Source: Tichowtungia sp964398915 (GTDB lineage Bacteria; Verrucomicrobiota; Kiritimatiellia; Kiritimatiellales; Tichowtungiaceae). From it: a DNA stretch of 64,000 nucleotides. The stretch's first letter is position 1; every line of letters begins with the position of its first letter. Shown in pieces: positions 15,946 through 24,739 of this stretch. Location of the stretch: contig CAYNOR010000003.1 of assembly GCA_964398915.1 (NCBI GenBank), positions 62,001 through 126,000 on the forward strand, in the 5' to 3' direction. Below the pieces are notes generated by a model, which was not told where the DNA came from, ran no database searches, and worked only from the letters and a program-made list of their open reading frames with translations. A program made the translations under genes and the position numbers.

Positions 15946-16952
15946 TGGGTAGCCTCCTTTTTGATGCGGATGTAGCCGAATGGTTTACCAATCGTGTAGC
16001 GGTCGATGAGCGGGGTGAGTGCGTTCATAAAGAGGATGGAGAAGCTGACGCCTTCCGGATAGCCGCCCCAGATGCGGATGACGCTGGTAATGATTCCGCA
16101 TCCGCAACCAAAAATGAGTGCGCCGTTCGCTGTCATCGGCGAGGTGACCATATCCGTCGCCATGAAGAATGCGCCGATCATCAGACCGCCGGCAAGAACA
16201 TGATAGAGCGCAGGAGGTGTCAGTTCGGGATAAAAATGGTGAGCGATTCCGGTAATTAGCGCGACGGTTCCGATAAAGGAGGCCGGTATCTGCCACTTAA
16301 TCAGTTTGCGCAGCAGCAGATAGATTCCTCCGATGAGCAGGGCGAGTGCCGAGGTTTCACCGAGACATCCGCCGACGTTGCCGTAGAAAAGGTCGCTGAT
16401 GGAGGCCAGATGTGCGCCGTCAACGGCCAGTGGTGTTGCGCCGGTCAGCGCATCGCAGGCCAGCCATTGGCCGGGTGCCGGCGTGACCCACGATGTCATC
16501 AGCTGCGGAAACCCTATCAGCAGAGCGACGCGCGCGACGAGGGCCGGGTTGAAGGGGTTATAGCCCAGTCCGCCGAAAATCTGTTTGCCGAGGCCGATGG
16601 CCAGCAGCGAACCGAGAATGCAGATCCACCAGGGCGCGCCTGCTGAAAGATTCATGGCGAGCAGAAGCCCCGTGAGAGCCGCGCTACCGTCTTTCCAGCT
16701 GTTTGCCGGCTGTTTCATTGCTTTTTTCCAGAGCACTTCAATCACCATGCACCCGATGGTGCAAAGTGCCATAACGCGCAGGGCATGCAGACCGAAAAAC
16801 CAGATGGCGGCGGCAACTGCGGGAGCCAGCGCAACGAGCACATGGATCATAATGCCTGAAATGGTTTCACCGCCGCGGATATGCGGCGAATTGCTGATCA
16901 CCAGTTTCGTGGCGTCGGGCAGTTTAATGACAGGATTTTCTGCTTCTGACAT
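15942..16952 (-). CDS. rnfD: Rnf electron transport complex subunit D
   Basis: 336-residue membrane subunit with about nine to ten helices. It carries the second covalent FMN: the motif CDALTGATPLAVDG contains the acceptor Thr in TGATPLA. N-terminal SPHIRGGETISGIMIHVLVA is typical of RnfD/NqrB. The C-terminal half has ATDMVTSPMTANGALIFGCG, a conserved loop of the family. It starts 9 bp after the rnfC stop. The group translocates Na+ or H+ during ferredoxin:NAD+ electron transfer; which ion cannot be told here. Confidence 0.94.
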   Translation of the reverse strand: MSEAENPVIKLPDATKLVISNSPHIRGGETISGIMIHVLVALAPAVAAAIWFFGLHALRVMALCTIGCMVIEVLWKKAMKQPANSWKDGSAALTGLLLAMNLSAGAPWWICILGSLLAIGLGKQIFGGLGYNPFNPALVARVALLIGFPQLMTSWVTPAPGQWLACDALTGATPLAVDGAHLASISDLFYGNVGGCLGETSALALLIGGIYLLLRKLIKWQIPASFIGTVALITGIAHHFYPELTPPALYHVLAGGLMIGAFFMATDMVTSPMTANGALIFGCGCGIITSVIRIWGGYPEGVSFSILFMNALTPLIDRYTIGKPFGYIRIKKEATQ

Positions 16953-16961
16953 AAGGCTTCT

Positions 16962-18290
16962 CTATTTTTTCTGTTGTTTGCGTTTAGCAGCTGCAATTTC
17001 AGCTTTAGCCCGCTTGAAATGCTGGTTGAGCGGACGGTGCGACGGGCAGCTGTAACTGCACGATCCGCATTCGATACAGGCGGTCACATTGAGCTGTTCG
17101 GCCCAGTCAAAGCGTTCGTTTTCGACGGCCTGACTGATGGTGGCGGGCAGGATATCCATCGGACAGACTTCAACACAGCGACCGCAGCGGATGCACGGCT
17201 CGGAGGTGTACTGCGAAACCTGTTCAACCGGAATGAGCAGAATGCCCGAGGTGTTTTTCATGACGGTAACGTCGAGCGAATTCTGCGCAAAGCCCATCAT
17301 CGGGCCGCCGAGCAGCAGTTTGGCGGGCTGGTATTTTACGCCGCCTGCGAGTTCAATTGCTTTCGAGATCGGTGTGCCGAGGCGGAAACGCCAGTTTCCG
17401 GGATTGACGAGCGGTTCACCGGTGACAGTGGTGACGCGCTCAATCGACGGCTGACCCTTGATGACGGCTTCCATGACAGCAACGGCGGAGGCGACATTCT
17501 GTACGACGCAGCCGACGTCCATCGGCAATCCGCCGATCGGAACTTCGCGTCCGGTGAGTGCGTAAATTAACTGTTTTTCAGCACCTTGAGGATAGTTGAC
17601 GCGCAGTTCCTGTACGGTGACGTTGTAGTTGCTGGCAAATGCATTGAGTTTCAGAATGGCGTCCGGTTTATTGCCTTCAACACCGATCACAGCGGTTTTC
17701 AGTCCGAGAATGCGAGCGAGAATCGCCGCGCCGAGCAGAACGTCTTCAGTCTGTTCGAGCATCAGACGGTGGTCGGCGGTGAGGTAGGGTTCGCACTCTG
17801 CACCGTTGAGGATGAGTGTGTCGACCGGTTTGGCCGGTGAAAGTTTGACGTGTGACGGGAATCCTGCGCCGCCCATACCGACGATCCCGGCGTCGGCCAC
17901 GCGTTGTTTCAGAACAGCCGGATCGGTGTTCTTCCAGTCGGTAATCGGTTCGAAGGGTGAGCCCCATTCATCTTTGCCGTCGGCGGTGATTTCAATGGCT
18001 GGAACACTGACACAAGCAGGGCCGGGGCATTTTTCGATGGCGGTGACGGTGCCGCTGGTCGGCGCGTGAAGCGGAACAGAAACAAAGCCGGTGGCTTTAG
18101 CAAGCGGTTGACCTTTTTTAACCAGATCGCCTTTTTTGACGATAACTTCCGGCGGTGCTCCGATATTCTGGTGGACGATGACCGTATATTTTTCGAGCAA
18201 TGGAGCGGTTTGTACTGGGTTGGAGGCGGAGAGGGCTTTGCTGTCGTTCGGGTGAACGCCGCCTTTGAATTTACGCGGTTTATCGCTCAT
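16962..18290 (-). CDS. rnfC: Rnf electron transport complex subunit C
   Basis: NADH-interacting peripheral subunit, 442 residues. It contains an N-terminal barrel-sandwich segment (FKGGVHPNDSKALS), an NAD/FMN fold with VGMGGAGFPSHVKLSPAKPV, and two [4Fe-4S] clusters near the C-terminus: CIRCGRCVEVCPMDILP and CIECGSCSYSCPSHRPL. It ends in a short Lys/Ala-rich tail. Start chosen at ATG 18290, which overlaps the rnfB stop (ATGA); an upstream in-frame ATG at 18356 lies within rnfB. It is shorter than proteobacterial RnfC proteins with Ala-rich repeats. Confidence 0.95.
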   Translation of the reverse strand: MSDKPRKFKGGVHPNDSKALSASNPVQTAPLLEKYTVIVHQNIGAPPEVIVKKGDLVKKGQPLAKATGFVSVPLHAPTSGTVTAIEKCPGPACVSVPAIEITADGKDEWGSPFEPITDWKNTDPAVLKQRVADAGIVGMGGAGFPSHVKLSPAKPVDTLILNGAECEPYLTADHRLMLEQTEDVLLGAAILARILGLKTAVIGVEGNKPDAILKLNAFASNYNVTVQELRVNYPQGAEKQLIYALTGREVPIGGLPMDVGCVVQNVASAVAVMEAVIKGQPSIERVTTVTGEPLVNPGNWRFRLGTPISKAIELAGGVKYQPAKLLLGGPMMGFAQNSLDVTVMKNTSGILLIPVEQVSQYTSEPCIRCGRCVEVCPMDILPATISQAVENERFDWAEQLNVTACIECGSCSYSCPSHRPLNQHFKRAKAEIAAAKRKQQKK

Positions 18291-19117
18291 TTTGAAACTC
18301 CTTCGTAAGCGCCGGCGGCATGTTTTGAGGCCAGACGCAGGGCGGTGGTCGGGCACGCGGCTTTTTCAACTAAATCAGGAATCGGCGGATTGCTGTAATT
18401 CGTGGCGACCAGAAAGCCGTTAACGGTCATTTGAGATTCATTGTCAGCGGCTTTGACACATTTACGGCAGGCAATGCAGGCTGTTTTGCAGACCTTGCGC
18501 TTGAGAGCTCCTTTTTCCGGCGAGTTGCAGTAGACGTGTACATCGATGGCAGCCGGCGCAAGGATGATTAGATTTTTCGGACAGATGTCTACGCATTTTC
18601 CGCAACCGATGCACAGGTCGGGATGAACCACGGCAAGGCCGTCGCGCATTTCAATCGCATCGAACGGGCAGGCGCGCGCGCAACTGGCAAAGCCCAGACA
18701 GCCGAAGTCGCAACCTTTGGCTCCGCCCGCCACCAGAACGGCGGAGCGGCAGTCGCTGATGCCGTTATAGGGAGAGCGGACGGTGACCGCACAGCTTCCG
18801 CTGCAGCGGACGACCGCGATAACTTTTTCTTTTGCTCCGGCGCTGATGCCGAGGTATTCAGCGATCCGTGTGATATTGACCGGTGTGTTAACCGGGCATT
18901 GGGAGGGAATGGTGCGGCCTTCAACAATCGCTTTGGCGAAGTCGGCGCATCCGGCATAACCGCAACCGCCGCAGTTAACACCGGGCAGCATTCCAGTGAC
19001 GGTTTCAATCTTTGGATCGCTTTCAACGGCAAAAGCCCTCGCCGTCAGGCCGATGACTAAAGCCAGCAGTGCGCCGAGTCCGGCGGCGAAAAGTACAGCA
19101 GTAAGTATAAGCATCAT
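18287..19117 (-). CDS. rnfB: Rnf electron transport complex subunit B
   Basis: Ferredoxin-docking subunit, 276 residues. An N-terminal membrane anchor (ILTAVLFAAGLGALLALVIG) is followed by a four-Cys [4Fe-4S] domain LPGVNCGGCGYAGCADFA, then a segment with CSGSCAVTVRSPYNG and further Cys-rich ferredoxin modules: CLGFASCARACPFDAI, LCIGCGKCVDICPKNLI and CKTACIACRKCVKAAD. The number of clusters matches anaerobe-type RnfB. Position after rnfA with an 18-bp gap. Passes electrons from reduced ferredoxin into the membrane part. Confidence 0.95.
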   Translation of the reverse strand: MMLILTAVLFAAGLGALLALVIGLTARAFAVESDPKIETVTGMLPGVNCGGCGYAGCADFAKAIVEGRTIPSQCPVNTPVNITRIAEYLGISAGAKEKVIAVVRCSGSCAVTVRSPYNGISDCRSAVLVAGGAKGCDFGCLGFASCARACPFDAIEMRDGLAVVHPDLCIGCGKCVDICPKNLIILAPAAIDVHVYCNSPEKGALKRKVCKTACIACRKCVKAADNESQMTVNGFLVATNYSNPPIPDLVEKAACPTTALRLASKHAAGAYEGVSK

Positions 19118-19135
19118 AGCGTTACCAGTCGTTGG

Positions 19136-19738
19136 TTAGACAAGTCCTGAAAATCCCATAAAGACCATGGCCAGAATTCCGGCGGTGATCAGAGCAATCG
19201 CTGTTCCCTGAAACGGAGCTGGCACTTTAGCCAGATCGAGCCGTTCGCGCAGGCTGGAAAAAAGAACCAGTGCCAGCGCAAACCCGAGGGCGGAGCAGGT
19301 TCCAAAAATGGTGGCTTCAATTACACTGTGTCCGGCTTTTACACTTAATTCAGCCGCGCCCAGCACGGCGCAGTTGGTGGTGATCAGCGGCAGGAAGATA
19401 CCGAGCGCCTGGTAGAGCGGCGGGCTGAATTTCTGGAGTATGATTTCTACAACCTGAACCAGCGCGGCGATAACGACGATAAAGACCAGAATTTTCAGAA
19501 AGGCCAGTTTGATGGTGACGCCGCCTATGGTGAACGACTGCGAGAGCACATAATTATAGATGAGCGATGTAACCATGGATGCCAGTGTCATGACAAAGAT
19601 TACCGCTCCGGACATGCCCAGTGCGGTGCTTAGTTTTTTTGAAACGCCGAGGAACGGGCAGATGCCGAGAATCTTGGAGAGCACAAAGTTGTTAACCAGA
19701 ATAGCCCCGACAGTAATCGCCAGAATGTTATTCGCCAT
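19136..19738 (-). CDS. rnfA: Rnf electron transport complex subunit A
   Basis: 200-residue membrane subunit, six helices, homologous to RnfE. Signatures are NNFVLSKILGICPFLGVSKK and LPLITTNCAVLGAAELSVKA, whose Cys residues contribute to the intramembrane [2Fe-2S] site. First gene of the rnf operon with ribosome site AAAGGAG before the ATG. The order here is rnfA-B-C-D-G-E, so rnfA leads and sits apart from rnfE. The 107-bp upstream gap probably holds the promoter, but no clear boxes were found. Confidence 0.94.
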   Translation of the reverse strand: MANNILAITVGAILVNNFVLSKILGICPFLGVSKKLSTALGMSGAVIFVMTLASMVTSLIYNYVLSQSFTIGGVTIKLAFLKILVFIVVIAALVQVVEIILQKFSPPLYQALGIFLPLITTNCAVLGAAELSVKAGHSVIEATIFGTCSALGFALALVLFSSLRERLDLAKVPAPFQGTAIALITAGILAMVFMGFSGLV

Positions 19739-19845
19739 ACGCAGGCTCCTTTTAAAAAGTAGACAAAAAAAGACGGGAAAATCTACGGAATACCCCCGGC
19801 TTAATCAATCAAAGTTTGATGCTTATTTATTGTCCGGCTTCTGCA

Positions 19846-20340
19846 TCAGAGCAGGGCAACCTGCTGACTGAGTTCGACATAAAAATGATGTCCGCCGATG
19901 GTGGTAAGATAACGCATATTACTGATCCAATAGGGCGTGACATAATCGGCGTGGTAGTGTGTGGCGCCAGCGGTATTATCCGTCAGCAGACCCTGCTCCA
20001 GCGTAGCGATCAGATTCATCGCTTCGGTATATGGTTCAGATTGGCTTTGCGCCTGACTGAGCAGAGGACTGTAGTCGAGTTCCTCAGTGTTCCAGAGGCT
20101 GGACATGCAGGAAAAGGCTCCCGGCTTAACGATAACCGGAACCATACGGCTCCAGTCACTTTTTGCCCGGTGCAGAATGACGTTTAAAACCGCCCGCATT
20201 CCTTCCGGGCCTTCACCGCCAGCCTCAAGCACCATACAGGTGGCGATGATTTCGCGGTCATAAATGTCAAGGATGCCGTTTTCCTGAGCATGAGCGGCGA
20301 CACCGAACAGAATGATAAAAACAAAAAGAAACCGTTTCAT
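19846..20340 (-). CDS. secreted SleB-like cell-wall hydrolase
   Basis: 164 residues with a clear Sec signal peptide (KRFLFVFIILFGVAAHA, cleavage after AHA). The mature part matches the Hydrolase_2 (SleB/CwlJ) fold: ATCMVLEAGGEGPEGMRAVL with the putative catalytic Glu, then VILHRAKSDW and a C-terminal THYHADYVTPYWISNM segment. Expected to cleave peptidoglycan (lytic transglycosylase or amidase type) in the periplasm. Such proteins are not limited to spore formers, so no sporulation is implied. A single-gene unit between rnf and glgP. Confidence 0.8.
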   Translation of the reverse strand: MKRFLFVFIILFGVAAHAQENGILDIYDREIIATCMVLEAGGEGPEGMRAVLNVILHRAKSDWSRMVPVIVKPGAFSCMSSLWNTEELDYSPLLSQAQSQSEPYTEAMNLIATLEQGLLTDNTAGATHYHADYVTPYWISNMRYLTTIGGHHFYVELSQQVALL

Positions 20341-20390
20341 GTTTTTTCCTCTTGTGATTTTACCTCACCGATTTTCAGAATTTAAAAAAA

Positions 20391-22868
20391 TCACTCATCA
20401 ATCGGGTTCGGCGCGGGAATGCAGATGGGTTTGACGTTCCAGATTTTTTCGGCGTATTCACGGATGGTCCGGTCGCTGGAGAACCAGCCCATGCGCGCCA
20501 CGTTGAGGATAGCTTTTTCAGCCCACTTGTCCGGCTGGCGGAACAGAGTGTCAATTTTTTGCTGCACTTCGATGTAGGGCCGGAAATCCGCCATGTAAAA
20601 GAAGGGGTCGCCGTGACGGGTGAAGTCGTTGAAAATATCCATGTACAGATCGGGTTGTGTCGGATCGAACGCGTTGACGCGAATCGCCTCCAGAACCTTC
20701 TGTAATTCGGGGTCGCTGTCGTAGAAAGTCCACGGGTTGTATCCCTCACGGGTCAGCTTTTCGAGTTCCTCTTCGCGGTGTCCAAAGATAAAAATATTGT
20801 CTTCGCCGACGTTCTGGGCGATTTCAATGTTCGCCCCGTCCCACGTGCCGACTGTGAGTGCGCCGTTGAGCGCCAGTTTCATATTCCCGGTACCGGAAGC
20901 TTCCTTGCCGGCGGTCGAAATTTGCTCGGACAGGTCTGCGGCAGGAATAATCTTTTCAGCCAGAGATACATTATAGTCGGGCAGGAAAACGGCCTTGAGG
21001 CGACCCGCAACAACGGGGTCGTGATTGACGACTGATCCAATGGCGTTAATCAGCTTAATGACGCGTTTCGCAATGTGATAAGCGGGCGCGGCTTTGGCGG
21101 CGAAGATAAACGTACGAGGCACCATATCAATTTTGGGGTCGGCCTTGATGCGCTGGTAGAGTGCAATCAGATGCATGGCGCTAAGCATCTGTCGTTTATA
21201 CATGTGAAGGCGTTTGACCTGCACATCGAAGAGCGACTCAGGATGAATCGGCACATGTAGTGTTTCTTCAATGTAATGCGCCAGCGCGACTTTGTTCCGC
21301 CGTTTGATCGACATGAATTCTTTTTGGAAAACCGGGTTGGTTGCAAAGGACTCCAGTTTTTTAAGCTCTTCGAGATCCTTGATCCAGTTTTCGCCGATCT
21401 TATCGGTAATGAGTGCAGAAAGCTCCGGATTACACTTCAGCAACCAGCGTCGGTGCGTGATGCCATTGGTGATATTGATGAATTTATCCGGATAGATTTC
21501 GTTGAATTCCGGCATGACACGTTCTCGTAGCAATTGCGAGTGAAGACCGGCCACGCCGTTAACTTTGTGACTGCCGACCACCGCCAGATTGGCCATGCGT
21601 ACCTGCCGGGTACCGTTTTCTTCGATCAGGGAGACTTTTTGAATGATTTCGGTATCGCCGGGGTGATCCATTTCGACGCGCTGCAGGAAGCGGTGGTTGA
21701 TTTCGTAGATAATCTGCAAGTGGCGCGGCAGAACCCGTTCCAGCAGTTCAACCGGCCATTTTTCAAGTGCTTCGGGAAGAAGGGTGTGATTGGTGTAGGC
21801 ACAGGTCTTGACGGTGATTTCCCACGCCTTTTCCCATGGCAGATGGTTTTCGTCGCAGAGAATACGCATCAGTTCAACGACGGCCAGCGCCGGGTGAGTA
21901 TCGTTCATCTGAATCGCATTTTTCTGTGCGAACGAGTTGAAGTTGCTGTGGTTCTTATTGTAACGCCGGACAATGTCACGGATGGAGCAACTGCAGAGGA
22001 AGTATTCCTGGATGAGCCGCAGTTCTTTACCGGCGTGAGTGTTGTCGGATGGATAAAGCACTTTGGTGACATTTTCAGCCCAGTTTTTTTCCTCCACGGC
22101 GCGGATGTAGTCGCCCTGGTTAAAAACATCCAGCCGGAAACCTTCGTCGGCCCGCGCGCTCCAGAGACGGAACATATTCACCGTATTGTTATCATAGCCG
22201 ATCACCGGAATATCGTACGGCACTGCCTTGAACATCTGCCAGTCCGTCCAGACCGGATGGCGACCGCGGTGCGTGCTGGAAATATTTTCAATCCGGCCGT
22301 ACACGAATACCGGTACGGTGTATTCGGGGCGGATCATTTCCCATGGGTAACCCAATTCCAGCCAATTGTCCGGACGTTCTTTCTGCCATCCATCTTCGAA
22401 CTCCTGACGGAAAATTCCGTGCTCATAGCGCAGGCCGTAGCCGTAGGCCGGCAGTTCCAGCGAGGCCATCGAATCCAGGAAGCAGGCCGCCAGCCGTCCG
22501 AGACCACCGTTTCCAAGTCCGGCTTCAATGTCGGAATCGATCACTTTCTGTAAATCGATATCCAGTCGCTGCAGCGCTTCGCGGGCGGAAGCCATCATTC
22601 CAAGAGACAGAACATTCTGTTCCAGCAGTTTGCCGATCAAAAACTCCATCGAGAGGTAGTAGAGGCGTTTCACATCCTTTTCGAGGTAAGTGCGCTGGGT
22701 GATGGTGAACCCGTCGACCGCCAGATCGCGCACGACGTGGGTGAAGCTCCAGAACTTGTCAAAATCGGTTGCACTGCGCATATCCTTGCCGCGGCTGTAG
22801 CGCAGGTGAAAGAGCGTGCGCTCCTCGATCATGTCGGCAGTCACTTTATTTTTTTGCGGGCATTTCAT
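20391..22868 (-). CDS. glgP: glycogen/starch/alpha-glucan phosphorylase
   Basis: 825 residues, full length for the family. Catalyses phosphorolysis of alpha-1,4-glucan to glucose-1-phosphate. N-terminal signature YYLSMEFLIGKLLEQNVLSL, substrate-site segment LGNGGLGRLAACFLDSMASL, and the pyridoxal-phosphate site EASGTGNMKLALNGALTVGT, where the Lys binds PLP, followed by WDGANIEI. No frameshift. Indicates glycogen storage or use of imported glucans. No other glycogen gene is adjacent; the neighbouring kamA-like gene is divergent. Confidence 0.97.
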   Translation of the reverse strand: MKCPQKNKVTADMIEERTLFHLRYSRGKDMRSATDFDKFWSFTHVVRDLAVDGFTITQRTYLEKDVKRLYYLSMEFLIGKLLEQNVLSLGMMASAREALQRLDIDLQKVIDSDIEAGLGNGGLGRLAACFLDSMASLELPAYGYGLRYEHGIFRQEFEDGWQKERPDNWLELGYPWEMIRPEYTVPVFVYGRIENISSTHRGRHPVWTDWQMFKAVPYDIPVIGYDNNTVNMFRLWSARADEGFRLDVFNQGDYIRAVEEKNWAENVTKVLYPSDNTHAGKELRLIQEYFLCSCSIRDIVRRYNKNHSNFNSFAQKNAIQMNDTHPALAVVELMRILCDENHLPWEKAWEITVKTCAYTNHTLLPEALEKWPVELLERVLPRHLQIIYEINHRFLQRVEMDHPGDTEIIQKVSLIEENGTRQVRMANLAVVGSHKVNGVAGLHSQLLRERVMPEFNEIYPDKFINITNGITHRRWLLKCNPELSALITDKIGENWIKDLEELKKLESFATNPVFQKEFMSIKRRNKVALAHYIEETLHVPIHPESLFDVQVKRLHMYKRQMLSAMHLIALYQRIKADPKIDMVPRTFIFAAKAAPAYHIAKRVIKLINAIGSVVNHDPVVAGRLKAVFLPDYNVSLAEKIIPAADLSEQISTAGKEASGTGNMKLALNGALTVGTWDGANIEIAQNVGEDNIFIFGHREEELEKLTREGYNPWTFYDSDPELQKVLEAIRVNAFDPTQPDLYMDIFNDFTRHGDPFFYMADFRPYIEVQQKIDTLFRQPDKWAEKAILNVARMGWFSSDRTIREYAEKIWNVKPICIPAPNPIDE

Positions 22869-22912
22869 AAATCAGTTCCATAATTTAGATATAAAACAAT
22901 AGGAATCATAAT

Positions 22913-23902
22913 TTGAATAGAAGCAAACCTGCAAATGAATTATCGTACTCATCTATGGTTAAAAACGTACAAATTACGCCGTATTATGCGGAACTTCTCG
23001 ATTCCATCGGGTCGGATCATCCGCTCCGCCGCAGCGTCGAAATGCTTGATGACTATACGTATATGCCCGGCGAACTGGCCGATCCGCTTGGCGAAGCGGC
23101 GCACAGTCCTGTGTCTGGCCTCGTTCACACCTATCCCGATAAGGCGCTTCTCTTTGCCACCCTGAGTTGCGCCGTCTATTGCCGGTATTGCACCCGCGGA
23201 CGGCTCGTTGGGAAAAATTCCAAGGACTGGAAGCTTTCCGAGGCGGTTTTCCAATATCTGGAGGAGCATACTGAGATTCGCGATGTTCTTATTTCCGGCG
23301 GCGACCCTCTGACCCTTTCCGATGCCGAACTTAATGAACTGCTTTCCAAGGTTCGGAAAATCAGCCACATCCGCACGATTCGGCTTGGCACTAAAGTTCC
23401 TGCCGTCTGGCCTCAACGTATTACACCGGAACTAGCTACGATTCTGGCAAAGCATCGTGTATGGCTCCAGCTGCACTTTATTCATCCGGCGGAGTTAACC
23501 GCTGAAATGACCCGCGCCTGCGACACACTCGCCGGGGCGGGCGTACCGATGGTCAGCCAGACCGTGCTACTTAAAGGAATTAACGACAACGCCGGCACAC
23601 TGGCCGAACTTTTCTACGGACTGCTCGAACGGCGCGTAAAACCCTATTATCTCTTCCAGTGCGACCCGGTGTTTGGATCTTCCAGCTTCCGCACGCCGGT
23701 CGAGAAGGGGTTACAAATTATCCGTGAGCTTCAAGGACGTGTTTCCGGACTTGCTCTGCCGACCTTTGCCATTGACGCCCCCGGCGGGGGCGGGAAAATT
23801 TCGTTGCTGCCGAACACACCGATTCGCCGTGAAGGAAACGAGATTGTCCTTACAAACTACGAAGGCAAAGAATATCGTTACCCCGACCCTATAAATTTTT
23901 AG
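22913..23902 (+). CDS. KamA/EpmB-family radical SAM lysine 2,3-aminomutase-like protein
   Basis: 329 residues. Radical SAM cluster motif CAVYCRYCTR (CxxxCxxC) near residue 90, SAM-binding GGDPLTLSD, and the PLP-lysine region PTFAIDAPGGGGKISLLPN, where the Lys in GGGGK corresponds to the PLP Lys of lysine aminomutase. The short length without the long C-terminal domain is nearer to EpmB, which makes beta-lysine for elongation factor P, but neither epmA nor efp is present nearby. TTG 22913 has AGGA 9 bp upstream and is the better start; ATG 22955 has no ribosome site. Substrate is uncertain. Confidence 0.8.
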   Translation: MNRSKPANELSYSSMVKNVQITPYYAELLDSIGSDHPLRRSVEMLDDYTYMPGELADPLGEAAHSPVSGLVHTYPDKALLFATLSCAVYCRYCTRGRLVGKNSKDWKLSEAVFQYLEEHTEIRDVLISGGDPLTLSDAELNELLSKVRKISHIRTIRLGTKVPAVWPQRITPELATILAKHRVWLQLHFIHPAELTAEMTRACDTLAGAGVPMVSQTVLLKGINDNAGTLAELFYGLLERRVKPYYLFQCDPVFGSSSFRTPVEKGLQIIRELQGRVSGLALPTFAIDAPGGGGKISLLPNTPIRREGNEIVLTNYEGKEYRYPDPINF

Positions 23903-23928
23903 ACAGGACAAACAGGATCGACAGGATG
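23902..23928. repeat. left inverted end of the 23.9-24.7 kb cassette (CAGGAT family)
   Basis: GACAGGACAAACAG then GATCGACAGGATG. It begins on the last base of the kamA-like stop codon. It is the inverse of 24705-24730 with two mismatches and one 1-bp gap over 27 bp. Confidence 0.85.
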
Positions 23929-23938
23929 GGGAGAATAA

Positions 23939-24739
23939 ATGATATCGGACTTGTATGATCGGAAACTGAAGTTTAGTGAGATTTTTAAAACCAGCTGGGG
24001 AATATTTTTCCGAAACGTTAAATACCTTTTTATTTTCGGATTCGTCCTTGCGCTCATCCTGAAAGCATTGGATTTTTTGGCATTTATGCCGCTGGGAACA
24101 GTCTCGAATGATAAACTGATCATTTTCCATTTGAAACGCTTGATTTCGGGCGCATTTGGGTTTGTAGGCTACTTGGTCGCTGTATTTGTTGCGGGACGAA
24201 GTATCTCAGGCAAAGAAATTTCGTGGCGTCTTCTTGCGGCGGATTTACAAAAGTTTTTCTGGTCGGGATTTGCCATTCACATTATTACTGGATTAATCAG
24301 CACCGCATCGTGGTTGCCGGACTGTGTTTTTCGCCTCACTGGACATAAATCGGGATGGGGTATCTTTTTGGAACTCCTGTTTGTTTTGGTAGGTATGGTT
24401 TTGTGCGTTTATTTTACTTTCACATTTCAGGCTCTTGTTCTGCGGAAACAGACTTGGATGTCAACGTTCGTATACAGTTTCCGGATGGTAAGAGGCCGGT
24501 GTTTGAAAATCTTCGGAATGACCATAGGTATTGTTGTTATACTGATGGTTCCTGTTGTAATTTTGTCGATATTTTTCAAGCGTTTTTTGCATATTACAGC
24601 TATCAACGGATGGTCTGTTGCCTACCCGTTTTTTATGTTTTTTTGCATGTATGTAGAGCTGTTTTTTACAGTTTTATTCGTGAACTTGGATCGCCAGAAA
24701 AGTTCATCCTGTCGATCTGTTAATCCTGTCAAAGAATGA
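23939..24739 (+). CDS. multi-pass membrane protein of unknown function, cassette-borne
   Basis: 266 residues with about six hydrophobic segments (YLFIFGFVLALILKAL, FVGYLVAVFVAG, HIITGLISTASWLP, LLFVLVGMVLCVYFTFTF, IVVILMVPVVILSIFF, FFMFFCMYVELFFTVLF). Family not recognised; general layout resembles DUF975 or phosphodiesterase-associated membrane domains, weakly. The gene is visibly more AT-rich than its neighbours. Its 5' leader and its last codons (SSCRSVNPVKE) are formed by the two inverted CAGGAT-family repeats, so the gene appears to have arrived as a unit between the kamA-like and patatin genes. Its stop overlaps the next start (ATGA). Confidence 0.75.
   Translation: MISDLYDRKLKFSEIFKTSWGIFFRNVKYLFIFGFVLALILKALDFLAFMPLGTVSNDKLIIFHLKRLISGAFGFVGYLVAVFVAGRSISGKEISWRLLAADLQKFFWSGFAIHIITGLISTASWLPDCVFRLTGHKSGWGIFLELLFVLVGMVLCVYFTFTFQALVLRKQTWMSTFVYSFRMVRGRCLKIFGMTIGIVVILMVPVVILSIFFKRFLHITAINGWSVAYPFFMFFCMYVELFFTVLFVNLDRQKSSSCRSVNPVKE
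24705..24730. repeat. right inverted end of the cassette (CAGGAT family)
   Basis: CATCCTGTCGATCTG then TTAATCCTGTC, the reverse complement of 23902-23928 with two mismatches and one gap. It is translated as the C-terminal tail of the membrane protein and ends 5 bp before the patatin start codon. Confidence 0.85.

Noticed and set aside
21534..22553. 339-residue plus-strand open frame over glgP
   Set aside because: Antisense of a conserved, intact phosphorylase; no ribosome site or family signature.
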